From Oscillospiraceae bacterium (lineage in GTDB: Bacteria; Bacillota_A; Clostridia; Saccharofermentanales; Saccharofermentanaceae): 6,817 nucleotides of DNA. The notes beneath the pieces were generated by a model. That model did no database searches, was not told the DNA's origin, and was given only the letters and a program-made list of their open reading frames with translations. The stretch is taken from contig CADCPU010000331.1 of the NCBI GenBank assembly GCA_902803365.1, positions 1 to 6,817 of the forward strand. Reading direction: 5' to 3'. Positions within the stretch are counted from its first letter, which is position 1, and each line of letters opens with the position of its first letter. The position numbers and the translations under genes were made by a program. Positions 5,373-6,817 of the stretch are shown piece after piece.

Positions 5373-5401
5373 CAATTGGGAAATATCATTCAAGTTTTTT
5401 T
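5363..5401 (+). terminator. Weak possible terminator after the small hydrophobic ORF
   Basis: TGATATTT (5363-5370) can pair with AAATATCA (5381-5388), and a run of seven T (5395-5401) follows after 6 bases. The stem is AT-rich and the run is set back, so efficiency would be low. The stop codon of the ORF lies within it. The rest of the gap to 5444 is AT-rich and shows no gene. Confidence 0.35.
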
Positions 5402-5444
5402 CTCACTAAATAATCTAAATTTGATTTCGAATAAACACAAATTC

Positions 5445-5473
5445 TTGACACGTTAACTCAATAATAATACAGT
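5445..5473 (+). promoter_or_regulatory. Promoter of the Lys/Ala-rich protein gene
   Basis: TTGACA (5445-5450), a perfect -35 box, is followed after 17 bases by TACAGT (5468-5473). The stretch 5405-5444 upstream is strongly AT-rich and could act as an UP element. Transcription would start near 5480, leaving a leader of about 27 bases with GGAGG at 5494-5498. Confidence 0.68.
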
Positions 5474-5506
5474 AGGCTTATAACAACACCAATGGAGGTA
5501 GTGGAT

Positions 5507-6022
5507 ATGCCAACAGCAAAAAAAGCAGACGAAGTTAAGGCCGTTGCACCTGCAGCAGCTGAAGCTCCTAAGACAGAAGTTAAAGTAGAAGCAAAGAAGG
5601 CTCCTGCTAAGAAGGAAACAGCAGCTAAGAAGCCTGCTGCAAAGAAGGCTCCTGCTAAGAAGACAGCAGCTAAGAAGCCTGCAGCAAAGAAGGCTCCTGC
5701 AAAGAAGGCAGACGCAAAGGTTGAGGCTAAGGCTGCTCCTGCTAAGAAGGCAGTTGCAAAGAAGCCTGCAGCTAAGAAAGCTCCTGCTAAGAAGGCAGCA
5801 GCAAAGAAAGCTCCTGCAGCTAAGAAGGCTATCGTTGAGCCTAAGAAGTTCATCATCCAGAACTCAGCAGATCAGGGTATTTCTTACACAGATATCGTTA
5901 AGAAGGTTAACAAGGCTTTCTCCGACAAGATCAAGACTCTCGAGATCTATGTTAAGGCAGAAGAAGGAAAAGCTTACTATGTTGTTAACGGCAACGTAAC
6001 CGGCGACGTAGATCTTTTCTAA
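5507..6022 (+). CDS. Histone H1-like Lys/Ala/Pro-rich protein with a DUF6465-like C-terminal domain
   Basis: This 171-residue protein has two parts. Residues 1-108 are a low-complexity tail rich in Lys, Ala and Pro, built on the repeats KKPAAKK and KKAPAKK, as in eukaryotic H1 tails and bacterial nucleoid proteins such as AlgP. Residues 109-171 are a compact domain, starting [11 protein letters not shown] and containing [20 protein letters not shown] and VTGDVDLF, which resembles from memory the DUF6465 family of Clostridia. The tail would bind nucleic acid without sequence preference; the role of the domain is unknown. The start at 5507 is chosen because GGAGG lies 8 bases upstream; an in-frame ATG at 5492 overlaps that site. 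A strong promoter, strong ribosome site and narrow codon choice (GCT/GCA for Ala, AAG for most Lys) suggest high expression. The gene is monocistronic, ending 17 bases before a strong terminator. A DNA-compacting role is inferred from composition only. Confidence 0.85.
   Translation: MPTAKKADEVKAVAPAAAEAPKTEVKVEAKKAPAKKETAAKKPAAKKAPAKKTAAKKPAAKKAPAKKADAKVEAKAAPAKKAVAKKPAAKKAPAKKAAAKKAPAAKKAIVEPKKFIIQNSADQGISYTDIVKKVNKAFSDKIKTLEIYVKAEEGKAYYVVNGNVTGDVDLF
5618..5707 (+). repeat. Two tandem 45-base coding repeats in the Lys/Ala-rich tail
   Basis: Two adjacent 45-base units (5618-5662 and 5663-5707) encode the same 15 residues, [15 protein letters not shown], and differ only at synonymous third positions. 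Degenerate copies follow to about 5830, including [15 protein letters not shown]. In-frame duplication is the likely origin, and copy number may vary between strains. Confidence 0.88.
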
Positions 6023-6038
6023 TAACCAATCAGAAATA

Positions 6039-6071
6039 AAAAATGCCTCGGTGTTTCACCGGGGCATTTTT
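6039..6071. terminator. Bidirectional intrinsic terminator between convergent genes
   Basis: A-tract, ATGCCTCGGTG, TTT loop, CACCGGGGCAT, T-tract: a stem of about 10-11 GC-rich and flanking pairs (one T-G) that extends into the A/T tracts to 15 pairs. The A- and T-tracts on either side make it work for both strands. It closes the Lys/Ala-rich gene on the plus strand and the MATE gene on the minus strand, whose stop codon it contains. Confidence 0.93.
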
Positions 6072-6817
6072 GTTTGGGTTTCTTTTCGCATCTTAAGATA
6101 ATAGATGATGCACATCACTATACCGATCGTAGTCGCAAGCGGTGTCGCAAGACCTATTCCGGTAAGTGATGCATTAGGTCTGATACTCATTAAAAACGAG
6201 ACAGGAAGTCTTATCAAAAAAGACTGGATAAGACCTTGTATCATAACGAAAGTCGACTTCGAATGACCGTTGAAATATCCGAAGAAACTGAAGAGGATAC
6301 AGGTCGTGATCGCCTCAGGCGCGAAGCCCTTCAAATACTCAAATGAGCGTGCGATATATGCGCTGTTATCCGAGAAGATCGACGATACGACATCACCGTA
6401 AAAGAACGTCAACAATGCAACCGGTATACCTATCGTAACTCCGATCACCATTCCCGTCTTCATCGCTTTCTTAGCTCTCGGTTCATTGCCGGCACCAACA
6501 TTTTGTGCTACGAATGCAGACATACTCTGTATGATCGAAGCAGGGATGAGCATTACAAATCCTACGATCCTCTGCGCGACTCCGTATCCGGATGACGCTT
6601 CAAGTCCGAGCTTGTTTATGAAAGCACACATTGCAAGGAACGTGACATTGGTAAGGATATCCTGGAGTGCGAGAGGCGCACCGATCTTAAGAAATCTTCC
6701 TGTCTCGTCACCCGGCTTTATATAACTTAACTTAAACGTAAACGGCAGCTTCTGCTTCCTGATAACGATAAGAGAAACAAAGACGCTGACTGCCTGTGAG
6801 ATTATCGTAGCAAGAGC
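6056..6817 (-). CDS. MATE-family multidrug/metabolite exporter, partial (N-terminal half off the right edge)
   Basis: The reading frame is open from the right edge and gives the last 253 residues of a protein that in this family is usually about 450 long. Visible hydrophobic segments alternate with short loops, as expected for the second six-helix bundle. Family signs are GAPLALQDILTNVTFLA, INKLGLEASSGYGVAQRI, and the conserved QSMSAFVAQNVGAGNEPRAKKA, which marks the start of the second repeat's helices in MATE proteins. Such transporters export cationic drugs or metabolites using a Na+ or H+ gradient; the substrate cannot be told here. The last residues (KMPR) and the TGA stop at 6058-6056 lie inside the shared terminator. 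It converges on the Lys/Ala-rich gene and appears unrelated to it. The internal Met at 6631 is not the start, since the family match continues upstream of it to the window edge. Confidence 0.92.
   Translation of the reverse strand, partial: ALATIISQAVSVFVSLIVIRKQKLPFTFKLSYIKPGDETGRFLKIGAPLALQDILTNVTFLAMCAFINKLGLEASSGYGVAQRIVGFVMLIPASIIQSMSAFVAQNVGAGNEPRAKKAMKTGMVIGVTIGIPVALLTFFYGDVVSSIFSDNSAYIARSFEYLKGFAPEAITTCILFSFFGYFNGHSKSTFVMIQGLIQSFLIRLPVSFLMSIRPNASLTGIGLATPLATTIGIVMCIIYYLKMRKETQTKMPR

Noticed and set aside
5618..5830. Possible CRISPR-like array because of the regular repeats
   Set aside because: The units are adjacent, in frame, encode Lys/Ala/Pro repeats and have no unique spacers.
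5458..5856. Minus-strand 132-residue Ala/Phe/Leu-rich ORF that looks like a membrane protein
   Set aside because: It is the antisense of the AAG/GCT repeat in the Lys/Ala-rich gene. The repetitive [10 protein letters not shown] pattern is just the mirror of that repeat.

Overview
The window looks like chromosomal DNA from a low-to-mid GC Gram-positive anaerobe of the Clostridia, plausibly Lachnospiraceae or a relative. The reasons are strong GGAGG ribosome sites, a Fur-regulator/small Cys-His membrane protein/zinc-binding lipoprotein cluster, an OmpR/kinase/ABC-2 locus of the antimicrobial-peptide-response type, and a Lys/Ala-rich protein whose C-terminal domain resembles DUF6465. This placement is inference from gene content; there is no rRNA or other marker gene here.

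Left part (1-1345, minus strand): a metal-uptake operon. It runs from a promoter near 1285-1313, overlapped by a Fur-family operator-like dyad, through a Fur/Zur-type repressor (GTG start), a translationally coupled 91-residue membrane protein with an HHDC-x3-DCxxC cluster, and a ZnuA-type binding lipoprotein with a His/acid-rich loop. The binding protein is cut by the left edge; its ATPase and permease genes are expected beyond it. Just upstream, also on the minus strand, is an orphan 66-residue prepilin-like protein with its own intrinsic terminator.

Middle part (1750-5098, plus strand): a two-component/ABC-transporter module. The response regulator has a TATAAT box ending 7 bases before its ATG and no Shine-Dalgarno sequence, so its mRNA may be leaderless. 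After its stop codon come four TTTAACC-type direct repeats at 11-12-11 base spacing, ending 9 bases before a TACAAT box. This is the geometry expected for an OmpR-family activator. It controls an operon of BcrA-type ATPase, six-helix permease and a histidine kinase with one membrane helix and no extracellular sensor. The likely circuit is: kinase (perhaps with the transporter) senses a membrane-active compound, phosphorylates the regulator, and the regulator switches on transporter and kinase. The substrate cannot be read from the sequence.

Right part (5099-6817): a small unrecognised hydrophobic protein whose very strong ribosome site is the right arm of a perfect 9-bp inverted repeat; then a well-expressed-looking gene for a histone-H1-like tail fused to a compact C-terminal domain; then, convergent and sharing a bidirectional terminator, the C-terminal half of a MATE-family exporter that runs off the right edge.

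The more unusual observations are the possible Shine-Dalgarno-masking hairpin, the probable leaderless regulator mRNA, the regulator binding array, the minimal pilin, and the MATE stop codon lying inside the terminator loop.
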